Positions 1 through 9,392 are shown, numbered from the stretch's first letter. The stretch is 64,000 bases of DNA from an uncultured Anderseniella sp. (GCA_947488295.1 CANKYU010000002.1:992001-1056000); one strand, 5' to 3'. The notes: generated from the letters alone by a model not told the origin. A program made the numbers and translations.

Positions 1-45
1 ATATACGATTTCACCAGCTTGTCTGATTTTAGAGACCAATAATTT

Positions 46-1959
46 GTGAACAAGCTGTATGACCGCTTCCGTGCACGACTGGGGGTCCTCAGCCTGATCG
101 TGTTGCTGGTCGCGTCTCATGTCGTCTTCAATTCCAGCCTGGATGATCTGCGCGGGAAATCATTTGATTTCTACCAGACGTTGAGCCCGAGAACCGCGAC
201 AGCTGACAATGTCGTCGTGGTCGGTGTCGATGATGAGACGATCGGCGTTGAAGGACGCTGGCCGTGGCCGCGTAACCGGATTGCGGACCTTATATCCGCG
301 ATTCATTCATCTGGTGTCTCGGTGCTTGGCATTGATGTGCTGTTCTCAGAGCCTGACGAGACCCCCGGCGGTGTTGCGCGGGATGATCTGCTGGCCCGGG
401 CCATAGCGTCATCTCCGACAATACTTGCAACCAGTATCGGCGATTTCCCGGGCTCCAGCATTCCCGAAACAAGTGTCGGCTGGGCGGTTGTGGGAAACGG
501 TAATGCGGATGCGCTGCCATGGCAGCCTGGTATCATAACTTCAACCGCAACGGTTCGTGCCGGGGCAGCGGGTCTGGGCATCGTGCGGTCGGTTTCGGAC
601 AGCGACGGTGTCGTGCGCACGGTGCCGCTGGTCTGGGCATCCAGGACGGCAGACCAATTGTCACTTTGGCCCGCCTTCAGCCTGGAGCTTGCCAGGGTCT
701 ATCAATCAGGCAGCGGCTATGCCCTGCGGGTCCGCCCGTCCGGTTTTGAAGCGCTGAAACTGGGTGATAGCGTGGTGCCTCTGTCAAACGGGGGAGCCGT
801 CTTACTTTGGGAACAGGCCAGGCCAATCCCAAAAGTGTCTGCACTTGATGTCATGGCCGGCAAGGCCGGCGATGTTCTCAAAGGTAAAATTGCCATCCTG
901 TCAGTGAACGCGCTTGGCGTGGACAAGTTTCACACCACGCCGACGGTGGCGGCCCGGCCCGGTGCGGAAATCCACGCCGTGCTCACCAATCAGCTTCTGG
1001 ACGGCAAATTCCTGTCTGAGCCGACTGATGCCAAGACCGTCGAACGGGGGTGGTTTTTCGTGTCGGCCCTGTTGCTGCTGGCGGCATCGTATTTTTTCGC
1101 CAATCGAATCTGGCTGCTGCTGGCCGCCGGGCTGGCTTTGTGCCTGGCGCCGCTGCTGGCCGGTTACGCGACCTATCTGCACTCGGCACAGCTGTATGAA
1201 CCCGTGCAGCCGGCGGTGGGTCTGGCCGCGATCGCACTGGCCGAGGTCTACAGCCTGTTTCGCGAATCCGACGCCCGGCGGCGCCAGTTGTCACGGCAGT
1301 TTTCGCAATACCTGTCGCCAAATGTCGTCGCCATGCTCAGTGAAAGCCGGCGTGACCTGACGACCAGCGCGGAGAAGCGTGAAATCACCGTCTTGATGAT
1401 GGACATGCGCGGGTTTACCTCAAGCAGCGAAAGCCTGCCTGCTGATGAAATCAATGCGACCGTGAACCGGTTCCTGACACTGGCCAGCCAGGAAATCTTC
1501 AAGCGCGACGGCACCATAGACAAATTCATGGGGGATGCCATTCTGGCATTCTGGAACGCGCCGGTAGACCAGTCAGACCATACCGAACGAGCCCTGGAAT
1601 CAGTGTTGGCCATTCGTGCATCACTCGACATCGAGAATGTGCAGCGTGAAAAAGACGGAAAACCCCCGATACGGGTCGGCGCCGGTATCGAGACCGGCAT
1701 CTGTTCGGTTGGCAATTTCGGATCCGATATCAGGTTTGACTACACCGCGATCGGGTCAAGCGTGAACATGTCGGCGCGGCTTGAGTCCGCCACCAAGGCA
1801 ACCGGTTGCCCGGTGCTGCTGGGCCCCGGCTTTGCGCAGCGGCATGGTGAGGGCATAGAGCCGGTTGACCGGATCGAACTGTCGGGTTTTGCCAATCCGG
1901 TGCAGGTATTTGCGCCCATTGGCCTGAAGCCGGCACCGGAATCATCAGGCAGGACATAA
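46..1959 (+). CDS. CHASE2-domain adenylate/guanylate cyclase
   Basis: This membrane-bound class III nucleotide cyclase would make a cyclic nucleotide in response to an extracytoplasmic signal. A first membrane helix lies at about residues 11-29. A CHASE2 sensor follows (about 35-320), then a block of hydrophobic helices (about 335-405) and the catalytic domain (about 440-625). The two metal-binding aspartates are visible in MDMRGFT (D453) and DKFMGDA (D497). The Lys before MGD and the DYTAIG segment favour ATP over GTP as substrate, but this is inferred from family knowledge. The start is GTG at 46. The 637-residue length is normal for CHASE2 cyclases. The gene stands alone in the window, and its upstream neighbour is outside. 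Confidence 0.9.
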   Translation: MNKLYDRFRARLGVLSLIVLLVASHVVFNSSLDDLRGKSFDFYQTLSPRTATADNVVVVGVDDETIGVEGRWPWPRNRIADLISAIHSSGVSVLGIDVLFSEPDETPGGVARDDLLARAIASSPTILATSIGDFPGSSIPETSVGWAVVGNGNADALPWQPGIITSTATVRAGAAGLGIVRSVSDSDGVVRTVPLVWASRTADQLSLWPAFSLELARVYQSGSGYALRVRPSGFEALKLGDSVVPLSNGGAVLLWEQARPIPKVSALDVMAGKAGDVLKGKIAILSVNALGVDKFHTTPTVAARPGAEIHAVLTNQLLDGKFLSEPTDAKTVERGWFFVSALLLLAASYFFANRIWLLLAAGLALCLAPLLAGYATYLHSAQLYEPVQPAVGLAAIALAEVYSLFRESDARRRQLSRQFSQYLSPNVVAMLSESRRDLTTSAEKREITVLMMDMRGFTSSSESLPADEINATVNRFLTLASQEIFKRDGTIDKFMGDAILAFWNAPVDQSDHTERALESVLAIRASLDIENVQREKDGKPPIRVGAGIETGICSVGNFGSDIRFDYTAIGSSVNMSARLESATKATGCPVLLGPGFAQRHGEGIEPVDRIELSGFANPVQVFAPIGLKPAPESSGRT

Positions 1960-1980
1960 GTGTTTCGACGGACATAAAGC

Positions 1981-2019
1981 ACAAAAAAGCGGAAGGCCTG
2001 CTTCCAGACACTTCCGCTT
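1981..2019 (-). terminator. Rho-independent terminator, minus-strand orientation
   Basis: A 9-bp perfect inverted repeat (AAGCGGAAG at 1987-1995, CTTCCGCTT at 2011-2019) sits between two convergent genes. Read on the minus strand, the stem is followed by a T-run (1983-1988), so it best terminates the glutamine amidotransferase transcript. On the plus strand there is no T-run, though the hairpin may also slow readthrough from the cyclase gene. Confidence 0.6.
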
Positions 2020-2217
2020 CCTGTGTAATCCGGTTGAGTACGCTATACAATGATCTCAACGCTGACTGGGACGAAGCAATCATCGTGCCAAACCGGAATT
2101 CAGCTAGGTATAGTGTGGCAGGATCATCAGACCGCAATATGGAGTATTAATGTCGATAATGCGGGCAGTGCAGGTTTGCAGATTGCACAAACCGGTTTTG
2201 CAAACTGCAATTACGGT

Positions 2218-2946
2218 CTATTCAGCCGCCAGGGCAGATACGGGTGCCTGTGCGCTCGCCAGCCAGCTGTCGAGAAACCTGTCCAGCCACACGTCAACCG
2301 ACGGGTCGTGAACAAACCGGTCGCTGAAATGGGTCTCGCGTGGACGGGCACCGGGCAATGCCAGTCTTTCCTCGGCCTTGACCAGCCAGCGGTTCATCAT
2401 CTTGTGGGTGACTTCGGGATGGAATTGTATGGCATATGCGCTGTCACCATACCGGAACGCCTGATGCGGGAAGTCGCCTTCAGATGTAGCGAGGCAAACC
2501 GCCCCGTCAACCAGTTCAAAGCCTTCGCGATGCCACTGGTAGACTTTCTGCGGCCAGGGGCCATAGGAGGCACCTTCATCAGTTGCAGCAATGCCGTAAT
2601 ACCCTATCTCGGCACGGTCATCGGGAAAGCCGAAAACACTGCCGCCCAACTGCCGGGCCAGCATCTGGCCGCCGAGACAAATGCCCAGAAACGGAACCCG
2701 CGCAGCCAGCGGTTTTGCGATCCAGTCAATCTCGGTGCGGATATATTCATGCTCGCTGTCATCATTTGCGCTCATCGGGCCGCCGAAAATGACCGCACCT
2801 GAATACTCTTCAATGTTGTCGGGCAGCGCCTCACCCAGGGCAGGTTTTCGGATATCGAGCTCATAGCCCTTCTGTACCAGTTTCATCCCGACGCGACCCG
2901 GCGTCGAGGTCTCCTGATGCAGCACTATGACGATGCGTTTTTTCAT
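2218..2946 (-). CDS. Class I glutamine amidotransferase-like protein
   Basis: This stand-alone class I glutamine amidotransferase domain (242 residues) resembles the GMP-synthase glutaminase family. The nucleophile elbow GICLGGQ carries Cys90, and the FHPEV motif carries the catalytic His176 and Glu178, so the triad is intact. There is no synthetase domain, so its amide acceptor is unknown; stand-alone members act on small molecules such as gamma-glutamyl compounds or are of unknown use. The ATG has a good AAGGA ribosome site. The upstream SDR gene ends 55 bases away on the same strand, so the two may share a transcript. Confidence 0.85.
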   Translation of the reverse strand: MKKRIVIVLHQETSTPGRVGMKLVQKGYELDIRKPALGEALPDNIEEYSGAVIFGGPMSANDDSEHEYIRTEIDWIAKPLAARVPFLGICLGGQMLARQLGGSVFGFPDDRAEIGYYGIAATDEGASYGPWPQKVYQWHREGFELVDGAVCLATSEGDFPHQAFRYGDSAYAIQFHPEVTHKMMNRWLVKAEERLALPGARPRETHFSDRFVHDPSVDVWLDRFLDSWLASAQAPVSALAAE

Positions 2947-3001
2947 TTTTTCCTTAACCGGCCAATTCCGTTTCCATGCAAAGCGAATTGATCAAACCGG
3001 A

Positions 3002-3754
3002 CTACATTGCGGATACACCACCATCCAGCTTTAGTTCTGATCCTGTCATGAATGACGACTCGTTGCTGGCCAAGTAAACCACAGCCCATGCCACATCTTC
3101 AACTGTTGCAATGCGGCCCAGGGGTATCTGCCTGGCCAGCTTGCCTGTGTTGAGCTGCCGGTCGTCACTGTTTGTGACCTGATCAACCATATCGGTATCG
3201 ACGAAGGCGGGATGTACAGAATTGCACCTTACGTCGGCATAGGTGCGTGCGGCATGCAGGGCAACTGATTTTGTCAGCATGTGCACGCCGGCCTTGGCCG
3301 CATTGTAGGCGGCAAAGTTGGCGCTTGCGATCATGGAAGAAATCGACGCCATGTTGATGATCGATGCCGGCGCATTTCGCGACAGAACCGGCAACGCTGT
3401 GTGGCAACCCAGATACACCGACTTCAGATCGACGTTCATGGTGCGGTCCCAGCCGGCCTCATCCAGATCCTCGACCGAGCCTGGAATGATGATGCCGGCA
3501 TTGTTGACCAGCACATTGATGCCGTCCATCAGGTCTCCGGCACGTTCAATGGCGGCTTTCCAGGCAGGCCCGCTGGTGACGTCAAGCTCGATGGCGGGAT
3601 GGTTGGAAACCTCACCTGCCGCCCGGCCTGCCTCGGATATATCGATGTCGGTTATGACGACGTCACAACCGTGTTCCGCCATGAGCCTGGCGCAACCCAG
3701 GCCAATGCCTCTGGCGGCGCCTGTAACCAGGGCCTTCTTGCCTGCAAGTCTCAT
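3002..3754 (-). CDS. SDR-family NAD(P)-dependent oxidoreductase
   Basis: This is a classical short-chain dehydrogenase of 250 residues. The cofactor motif TGAARGIG starts at residue 11, NNAG is at 84-87, and the catalytic Ser (about 139), Tyr150 and Lys154 (YNAAK) are all present. The C-terminal LDGGVSAM is typical of the FabG/glucose-dehydrogenase branch. An aspartate after the second strand (ITDID) suggests NAD preference, as inference. The substrate cannot be read from sequence. It lies upstream of the amidotransferase gene in the same orientation and may be cotranscribed. Confidence 0.85.
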   Translation of the reverse strand: MRLAGKKALVTGAARGIGLGCARLMAEHGCDVVITDIDISEAGRAAGEVSNHPAIELDVTSGPAWKAAIERAGDLMDGINVLVNNAGIIIPGSVEDLDEAGWDRTMNVDLKSVYLGCHTALPVLSRNAPASIINMASISSMIASANFAAYNAAKAGVHMLTKSVALHAARTYADVRCNSVHPAFVDTDMVDQVTNSDDRQLNTGKLARQIPLGRIATVEDVAWAVVYLASNESSFMTGSELKLDGGVSAM

Positions 3755-3922
3755 TCAGTGTTCTCCCGTTTCGCCGACAATGACGGTGATGCGGCGGGCT
3801 GGCAAGTTTGCGCCGAAGCGGCGAAAAAACTATCCCGCAATATGGTTTGACCGGGAAGGGTCATTGCAGGCATGAACACGGCAAACAAACGACGACAGAC
3901 CCCTTACAGGAGATATGATCAG

Positions 3923-4357
3923 ATGAGCATCACGCTTGCCAAGAGCCGCAAAATTGTATCGGTTGCACTGAAGAAGGCCCAGGAGATCGGGCTGACCAAG
4001 CCCATGACGGTCGTGGTGCTTGATGCCCGCGGCACGGTAAAGGCGTGCGAGAGCCAGGACGGCAGCTCAACCCTGCGGTTCAAGATCGCGTTCGGCAAGG
4101 CCAATGGCTGCATTGCACTTGGTATCGGGTCACGGGCGATTTTCGCACGCGCCAACGAGCAACCGTACTTTGTCCAGGCAGTGAATGCCCAGGCAGACGG
4201 CAATCTCGTTCCCGTACCCGGCGGTGTGCTGATACGTGACCGCAAGGGCGCCATCATCGGAGCCGTGGGCATTACAGGCGACACGTCCGACAATGATGAA
4301 ACCTGCGCAGTGACCGGTATCGAAGCGGCAGGCTTTCAGGCCGACACAGGCGGTTAA
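3923..4357 (+). CDS. HbpS/GlcG-family heme-binding-like protein
   Basis: This 144-residue protein belongs to the GlcG/HbpS (DUF336) family, which includes heme-binding HbpS and uncharacterised proteins of glycolate and diol operons. The family pattern is clear: an N-terminal helix, a VVVLDARG strand, and the glycine-rich C-terminal GAVGITGDTSDNDE segment. The start at 3923 is chosen because AGGAG lies nine bases upstream and because it matches family length; an in-frame ATG at 3872 would add 17 atypical residues. It is convergent with the cupin gene, and their stop codons overlap (4354-4357). Its partner is unknown. Confidence 0.8.
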   Translation: MSITLAKSRKIVSVALKKAQEIGLTKPMTVVVLDARGTVKACESQDGSSTLRFKIAFGKANGCIALGIGSRAIFARANEQPYFVQAVNAQADGNLVPVPGGVLIRDRKGAIIGAVGITGDTSDNDETCAVTGIEAAGFQADTGG

Positions 4358-4779
4358 TCCGCGCCAGGCTGCCAGTCGACCGGGGCCATCTCGAAGCCGG
4401 AGAACTCGAAACCCGGTGACACCGTGCACCCGACAAGGGTCCAGTCCCCGAGGCTTCTGGCTGATTGCCAGACGCCTGCGGGGATAACCAGCTGCGGCCG
4501 CGCGTCGCCAGTCAGGTCGGCGCTGAGCTGGTGACGGGTCACGCTGCGGCCATCCGGTGACAGTGCAAGCTCCAGGGCGGCTCCTGCGTACCAGTGCCAG
4601 GCTTCGGCAGCATCGACCCGGTGCCAGTGGCTTACCTCACCCGCCTGCAGCAGGTAGTAGATTGCGGTGCCGACACTGCGTTCGCCCGCATCTGCCGGTG
4701 CCCGCCAGGTTTCGGCAAAATGACCACCTTCCGGATGAGGTTTGAGGTCAAGAGTTTCAATAATCCGCGCCGCATCCAT
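4354..4779 (-). CDS. Cupin-fold DUF985 family protein
   Basis: This 141-residue cupin-fold protein is of the DUF985 type. Family hallmarks are the N-terminal LKPHPEGGHFAETWR, the SHWHRVDAAEAWHWYAG segment that forms the barrel core, and the C-terminal LVGCTVSPGFEFSGFEM. No enzymatic function is established for most members, so none is assigned. It is on the same strand as the upstream M20 peptidase gene (about 100 bases away) and might be the last gene of that transcript, but no terminator or promoter decides this. Confidence 0.8.
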   Translation of the reverse strand: MDAARIIETLDLKPHPEGGHFAETWRAPADAGERSVGTAIYYLLQAGEVSHWHRVDAAEAWHWYAGAALELALSPDGRSVTRHQLSADLTGDARPQLVIPAGVWQSARSLGDWTLVGCTVSPGFEFSGFEMAPVDWQPGAD

Positions 4780-4879
4780 TGTCCGATGTTCCTGTTTTGT
4801 GAGGTTACGCTCAGAGTACCAGACAACGACTTGAAAACTTAGTCCTCACGGCAGCTGGCCGGCATTTGGACAGATCATC

Positions 4880-6256
4880 TCACTCGGCTACCCGGCCCAG
4901 CCGGCGCAATAAAGATGTCCAGGCGGTCACCCCTTCTTCGATCGCCGAAAGCCGGAAAAATTCGTTGGGCGAATGGAAATCCTCATCCGCCGTTGAAAAC
5001 GACAGCGTCACCGTATCGATGCCGAGGGCGCGCCTGATCATGTCCGACAACGGCAATGTGCTGCCGACCCGGACACGAACCGGTTTCGCCCCAAGCGCGT
5101 CTTCAATGGCGTTTTCGACCGCCAGCAGCAAAGGCAGGTCCGGCGGCACAAGATAGGCGGCATTGCCGTCATCGCGCGGCGCGAAGTCGATGGAGGCTCC
5201 GGCAGGGCAGGCGCGCTCGAAATGGCGCTGCAGGGCCCGTGCCACGCGGGCCGGGTCCTGACCCGGCACCAGCCGGGTGGTGATCTTGGCAAAGGCTTCG
5301 GCCGGGGTAACGGTCTTGCCGCCTTCGCCGGTATAGCCGGACCACATGCCGTTGACCTCCAGTGTTGGCCGCAACCACAGCCGTTCCAGTGTGGAAAACC
5401 CGTCCTCGCCGAACGGGACAGAGCCGATGGCCGCGAAGAAAGCCGCTTCATCAAATGGCAGGCCGGATATGTCGGCACGGGTGGTCCCGTCCGGGTTGTC
5501 GATGCCGTCATAGAATCCGTCCACGGACACCTTGCCGTCTGGTGAATGCAGGCCGGCTACGAGGTCGGCAAGAACATGTGCCGCATTGGGCACGGCACCG
5601 CCGAAGCGGCCGGAATGCAGGTCTTTCGATGCCGTGCGCACGGCAAGCTCAAATGCCATGTTGCCGCGTGATCCGGTATTGACGCTGGGCAGGTCGGCGC
5701 GCCAGCGGGCGCCGTCGGCGGAAATCACCGCGTCAGCCCGCAACCGGTCGGCATGGCGTTCGAGAATGGCCGGCAGGGTGGCGCTGCCCACCTCCTCTTC
5801 GCCCTCCAGCAATACCTTGATGTTGACCGGCAGACAGCCTTCGACAGCCAGATAGGCGAACAGGACTTCGAGCGCGATGGAGGCTGGCCCCTTGTCGTCC
5901 GATACGCCACGGCCATACAGCCGGCCATCGCGTATTTGCGGCTCAAACGGCGGCGAGTGCCACTTGTCCAGCGGATCGGGCGGCTGGACATCATAGTGGC
6001 CGTATACCAGATAGGTCGGTGCGCCGGGCAAGCCAAGCCACTCGGCACAAACGGCAGGATGTCCGCCTGCCGCGATCTCTTCCACATTGTTGAAGCCCGC
6101 CGCCACAAGGCGGTCGGCCAGCAGGGCGCGCGCTGCAGCCATGCCGTCTGCATAGGCCGGATCGGTGCTGACCGACGGTATCTTCGCATAGTCGATGAGA
6201 CGGTTGATGATACCATCATGATCGCCCAGCAGGTGATCCAGGACAGGATCGCTCAC
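4880..6256 (-). CDS. M20-family metallopeptidase (dipeptidase-like)
   Basis: This M20 zinc peptidase of about 458 residues resembles the carnosinase/ArgE-DapE group with a C-terminal dimerisation insert. Zinc and catalytic signatures are present in order: the GHYDVQ histidine/aspartate, the GRGVSDDKG aspartate, the LEGEEEVGS glutamates and the ISADGARW segment. The reading frame extends 14 codons upstream, but GTG at 6256 overlaps the stop of the preceding SDR gene as GTGA, which suggests translational coupling. It is the last gene of a five-gene minus-strand block opposite a peptide-type importer, so it probably cleaves an imported amide or peptide-like compound. Confidence 0.88.
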   Translation of the reverse strand: MSDPVLDHLLGDHDGIINRLIDYAKIPSVSTDPAYADGMAAARALLADRLVAAGFNNVEEIAAGGHPAVCAEWLGLPGAPTYLVYGHYDVQPPDPLDKWHSPPFEPQIRDGRLYGRGVSDDKGPASIALEVLFAYLAVEGCLPVNIKVLLEGEEEVGSATLPAILERHADRLRADAVISADGARWRADLPSVNTGSRGNMAFELAVRTASKDLHSGRFGGAVPNAAHVLADLVAGLHSPDGKVSVDGFYDGIDNPDGTTRADISGLPFDEAAFFAAIGSVPFGEDGFSTLERLWLRPTLEVNGMWSGYTGEGGKTVTPAEAFAKITTRLVPGQDPARVARALQRHFERACPAGASIDFAPRDDGNAAYLVPPDLPLLLAVENAIEDALGAKPVRVRVGSTLPLSDMIRRALGIDTVTLSFSTADEDFHSPNEFFRLSAIEEGVTAWTSLLRRLGRVAE

Positions 6257-6999
6257 GAACGGCCTCCGTCGACCGACAGTACCTGTCCGGAAATCCAACC
6301 TGCCTGTTCACTGGCCAGAAACAGGGTTGCGGCAGCGATGTCATCGGCACTGCCAAGCCGGTGGGTGTGGATGGATTCAATCAGCAGGCGCTGGCCGTCC
6401 TTGCCCATTGCCTGCCACTGACGCTCTGTCGTCGGGTTGGAGCGAACGAAGCCCGGGGCGACCGAGTTGACCGTGATGCCTGCCGGGCCCAGTTCCCAGG
6501 ACAATTGCCGGACGATGCCGACGAGAGCGTGTTTTGCGCCGGCATAGGCCTGGATGCCGGTCAGCGACGGGCGCAGTCCGGCGCCCGAGGCGATGGCGAT
6601 CAAGCGTCCCGAACCCTTCGATTTCATGGCCGGCGCACACGCCTGTGCCAGCCAGAAAAAAGCATCCGCGTTTGCGGAAAAAACACTGCGCCAGTCTGCT
6701 TCGTCAATTTCCTCGATGGGGCGTCCCGCCTGCCCGCGCGTACCGCCGGCTGCATGGACAACAATGTCCGGCGCATGCGACAGGGAGGCGATGAAGCCAT
6801 GCACGGCCGATCGGTCGGACAGGTCAATGGCGTGAGCGGTGACATCAAGCTCATCGGCGGTGATGGCGAGACCCTTGTCATCGATATCGGCTACAACCAC
6901 CGTGGCGCCGGACACTGCAAAAGCTGCAGCGATTGCCCGTCCGATGCCCTGGGCCGCGCCGGTGACCAGCACCGTCCTGGCGTTGAAATCTAGCTGCAT
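6253..6999 (-). CDS. SDR-family oxidoreductase
   Basis: This short-chain dehydrogenase has 248 residues. TGAAQGIG starts at residue 13, and the Ser138, Tyr152 and Lys156 catalytic set (YAGAK) is intact. The usual NNAG motif is replaced by HAAGG. Aspartates after the second strand (VADID) suggest NAD(H). Its start overlaps the end of the ketopantoate-reductase-like gene by 10 bases, and its stop overlaps the M20 peptidase start, so it sits inside a tight operon. It likely oxidises an alcohol intermediate of the same pathway; the substrate is unknown. Confidence 0.88.
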   Translation of the reverse strand: MQLDFNARTVLVTGAAQGIGRAIAAAFAVSGATVVVADIDDKGLAITADELDVTAHAIDLSDRSAVHGFIASLSHAPDIVVHAAGGTRGQAGRPIEEIDEADWRSVFSANADAFFWLAQACAPAMKSKGSGRLIAIASGAGLRPSLTGIQAYAGAKHALVGIVRQLSWELGPAGITVNSVAPGFVRSNPTTERQWQAMGKDGQRLLIESIHTHRLGSADDIAAATLFLASEQAGWISGQVLSVDGGRS

Positions 7000-8009
7000 C
7001 TGTCTGTCAGCTCCTGGAACGTTTCGGCTGATTGTTCCCGGCGCCCGTCCTCTATGTCATTGATCAACTGCTTGACCGTGTCCAGAGCCGGTGTCGGTAC
7101 ACCGGCAGCCCGGGCCAGATCGCAGATGATACCGATCTGCGGATCAACCTCGGTGCGCCGCTTGCGAACGGCCAGATCGCGCCAGATGCCGCTATGGGTC
7201 TTTGCCGTGGTGCTGTTGAAATCGGCCAGCCGTGCAATGCAGGCGCTGGCATCAGCATCGCAAGCATCTGCCATGAAAGCTTCAGGGTCGAAGCCATTGA
7301 AGCCGGTCGGACTGACGCCGCGGGCTGCCGCCACGGCCATCACTTCGCGCCCCAGTGCAATGAAGGCCGGGACCCGGGCGGCATCAGCGAAGTTCTCCGT
7401 CATTGACTGAGGTGTCAGCGCGGTGGCAAACAGCATGGCGCCGTAACCGAGTTTACCCCACAGGTACGACCAGATATCCGGCGTCAGCACGGCGTCAGGC
7501 TCAAAGATCGTGAGCAGACGGTGCATGTCGCGGGTCCTGTCGCGAACACTGCCATCCACTTCGCCCACGACCACCGCGCCGCGATTGCCGAACAGGATGT
7601 CACCGGGCCCGTGCCAGTCGGCACCGAAATTGACAAAGGCACCCATGGTGCGTTGTTCACCGACAATGCCTGCGATGGTCAACTCGTTGAGACCGTTCTG
7701 GGCTGACAACACGTAACCGTCATCTGTCAGGTGGGGCGCCAGGGCATTTGTTGCTGCTTCTGTTGCCGGGGCCTTGACAGCCAGCACGATGCGCGAAAAA
7801 CGCCCTTCAAGTTCGTCCGGGGTGACGGACGGGACGACCTGGGTGAAGGTCTCGACAGGCCCGCTGATAGACAATCCGCCTGTCCGGCAGGCGTGTACAT
7901 GTTCGGGAACGATGTCGACCATCAAGACGTCTTCGCCTGCCCGTGCCCAGTAAGCGCCGAGCGTGCCGCCAATGGCGCCCGCCCCCCAGATCAGGATGGG
8001 ATCATCCAT
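6990..8009 (-). CDS. Ketopantoate reductase (ApbA/PanE)-family protein
   Basis: This 339-residue protein belongs to the ketopantoate-reductase family. The N-terminal Rossmann motif GAGAIGG is at residues 10-16, followed by the AVKAPAT segment and the QNGLNE motif typical of the fold; a C-terminal helical domain carries the family lysine region. A biosynthetic PanE is usually near 300 residues and not embedded in catabolic operons, so a dehydrogenase acting on a different 2-oxo or 2-hydroxy acid is more likely here. It lies five bases after the creatininase-like gene and overlaps the downstream SDR start. Confidence 0.8.
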   Translation of the reverse strand: MDDPILIWGAGAIGGTLGAYWARAGEDVLMVDIVPEHVHACRTGGLSISGPVETFTQVVPSVTPDELEGRFSRIVLAVKAPATEAATNALAPHLTDDGYVLSAQNGLNELTIAGIVGEQRTMGAFVNFGADWHGPGDILFGNRGAVVVGEVDGSVRDRTRDMHRLLTIFEPDAVLTPDIWSYLWGKLGYGAMLFATALTPQSMTENFADAARVPAFIALGREVMAVAAARGVSPTGFNGFDPEAFMADACDADASACIARLADFNSTTAKTHSGIWRDLAVRKRRTEVDPQIGIICDLARAAGVPTPALDTVKQLINDIEDGRREQSAETFQELTDRCS

Positions 8010-8014
8010 TCACC

Positions 8015-8731
8015 CTACTCCTGCTGAAGCTTCGGCCATGGTCCCTCGAGCGCCTCGCGGACTTCATCCACACCGGTCTGCCACAGCGCCAGCATGGTCT
8101 TGTCGTCCTTCTGATAGGCTCCGCCAAAACTGCCGTCGCCGAGCATTTGCTTTGCTGTGGCAGGAGCGGCGGCCTTCAGGGCGGTCAGGTCCATGGCGTC
8201 CTTGATGTGCTGCGGAGCGGCTGCGTGGGCCAGCCGGGTCCAGGGAAAATTCTCCATCCAGTTGGCATGGCTGCCGGAGGTATCGATCTCCTGGGCATGG
8301 GCCCACACCTTTGGCGAGTTCCACCAGTTGTGGAATTTGATGTTCATGTCCGGGTGGTCAATCATCAGTTCATTGGCGACCGCGCCCGCGGGCTGGTTGC
8401 CACCGTGGCCGTTGACGATCAGCACGCGGCGAAACCCCATTCGTGAAAACGAGGCGATCACATCGCGCACCACCGCCAGCAGGGTTTCCACACGCAGGGT
8501 TACCGTTCCGGGAAAGTCTGCAAAGTAGGGTGCCAGTCCGTATGGCATGACGGGGAAGACCGGTATGCCGGAAGTATCGGCGGCGTCAGCCGCCACCCGT
8601 TCCGCCAGGATGGCGTCGACGCACAGTGAGAGCTGGGCGTGTTGCTCGGTTGAGCCAATGGGCAGCACGCAACGGTCATCGCGCGCGACCTGTTTTTCCA
8701 TATCGGACCAGTTCATGTCAGCGACGCGCAT
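8015..8731 (-). CDS. Creatininase-family amidohydrolase
   Basis: This 238-residue protein belongs to the creatininase superfamily (creatinine amidohydrolase, FAPy deformylase and related metal-dependent amide hydrolases). The metal-ligand segments LPIGSTEQHAQLSL near the N-terminus and the NGHGGN motif in the middle are both present. The ATG at 8731 is chosen because a strong GGGGGGA ribosome site precedes it and because the alternative upstream start adds 11 unlikely residues. It overlaps the end of the MarR gene by 14 bases. In this operon it probably opens a cyclic amide or hydrolyses an amide derived from the imported substrate; specificity cannot be told. Confidence 0.85.
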   Translation of the reverse strand: MRVADMNWSDMEKQVARDDRCVLPIGSTEQHAQLSLCVDAILAERVAADAADTSGIPVFPVMPYGLAPYFADFPGTVTLRVETLLAVVRDVIASFSRMGFRRVLIVNGHGGNQPAGAVANELMIDHPDMNIKFHNWWNSPKVWAHAQEIDTSGSHANWMENFPWTRLAHAAAPQHIKDAMDLTALKAAAPATAKQMLGDGSFGGAYQKDDKTMLALWQTGVDEVREALEGPWPKLQQE

Positions 8732-9308
8732 TGGCCTGTCCCCCCTTGTTATGTTTTTGATCATCCAGTGTGTCTGGCCATTGCGGAGACGCCAGCACCA
8801 TCTTGGCCATCAGTGTGGAAAGCTGCTGCTGCTCGTCATCATCCAGCGCATCCAGCATCATGTGTTCAAACGATACAAAGCGCGGCAGGGATTCATCGAA
8901 CAGCGCGCGCCCTGCCGGTGTGAGTGACAGCATGAAGCGGCGTCCGTCTTCGGCGTCCGGTGTCCGCGATATCAGTTTCAGGCGGTTGAGTTTGTGGATG
9001 GCGCGGCTGAGCGTGTTTTGTGGAAAACCCGAAGATGCGCTGATGTCCCGGGCATAGGCGCCGTCCAGCAGGCCAAGCGAGAAAATCACCACGAACTCAG
9101 GTCGCGACAGGCCGTATTTTTCTTCCACCCAGGCATACAGCGGAACGTTGTAGCGCAGGGCAAGATAGTTCAGCCGATAAGTGAACCAGCACGGGTTCTG
9201 CCACAGCTTGACCCGTGTCATTTCGTCATGCGCACCATTATTGCGCAGCTCTGCAACCTCATCGGGGGGGTATTGTTTCAGGTCGGATTTGAGCATCTGT
9301 CGATCCAT
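8718..9308 (-). CDS. MarR-family transcriptional regulator
   Basis: This winged-helix regulator has 196 residues, somewhat longer than the usual 140-160 because of an N-terminal extension of about 40 residues. The helix-turn-helix is around residues 95-115 (DISASSGFPQNTLSRAIHKL), followed by a wing with the DGRR turn and a C-terminal dimerisation helix. It is the first gene of the minus-strand catabolic block and is divergent from the binding-protein gene of the importer across a 140-base gap. It therefore most likely controls both transcripts in response to the substrate. Confidence 0.85.
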   Translation of the reverse strand: MDRQMLKSDLKQYPPDEVAELRNNGAHDEMTRVKLWQNPCWFTYRLNYLALRYNVPLYAWVEEKYGLSRPEFVVIFSLGLLDGAYARDISASSGFPQNTLSRAIHKLNRLKLISRTPDAEDGRRFMLSLTPAGRALFDESLPRFVSFEHMMLDALDDDEQQQLSTLMAKMVLASPQWPDTLDDQKHNKGGQANARR

Positions 9309-9376
9309 GTGAAAATGCGGGTCTGCCTATTTTTCTCTTGACGCGGACAGCATGGCGCAGCACCTTTTATGAAACA

Positions 9377-9392
9377 AGTTCCAAATTGAAGT
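9377..9392. promoter_or_regulatory. Possible MarR operator between divergent operons
   Basis: Within the 140-base gap between the regulator and the importer, the AT-rich stretch AGTTCCAAATTGAAGT is an imperfect palindrome: four of five outer positions are symmetric (AGTTC against GAAGT) around a six-base centre. MarR proteins often bind such 16-20-base palindromes between divergent genes. This is a visual candidate only. Confidence 0.3.

Noticed and set aside
2197..2204. TTTGCAAA palindromes (also at 19217, 34885 and 50112) as RamB/PccR-type operators for C2/C3 metabolism
   Set aside because: They occur singly, not as the tandem pair expected, and are next to unrelated genes rather than the acs or EMC promoters.
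2050..2802. A 250-codon plus-strand frame
   Set aside because: It is antisense to the glutamine amidotransferase with a complete catalytic triad; the plus-strand product shows no family pattern.
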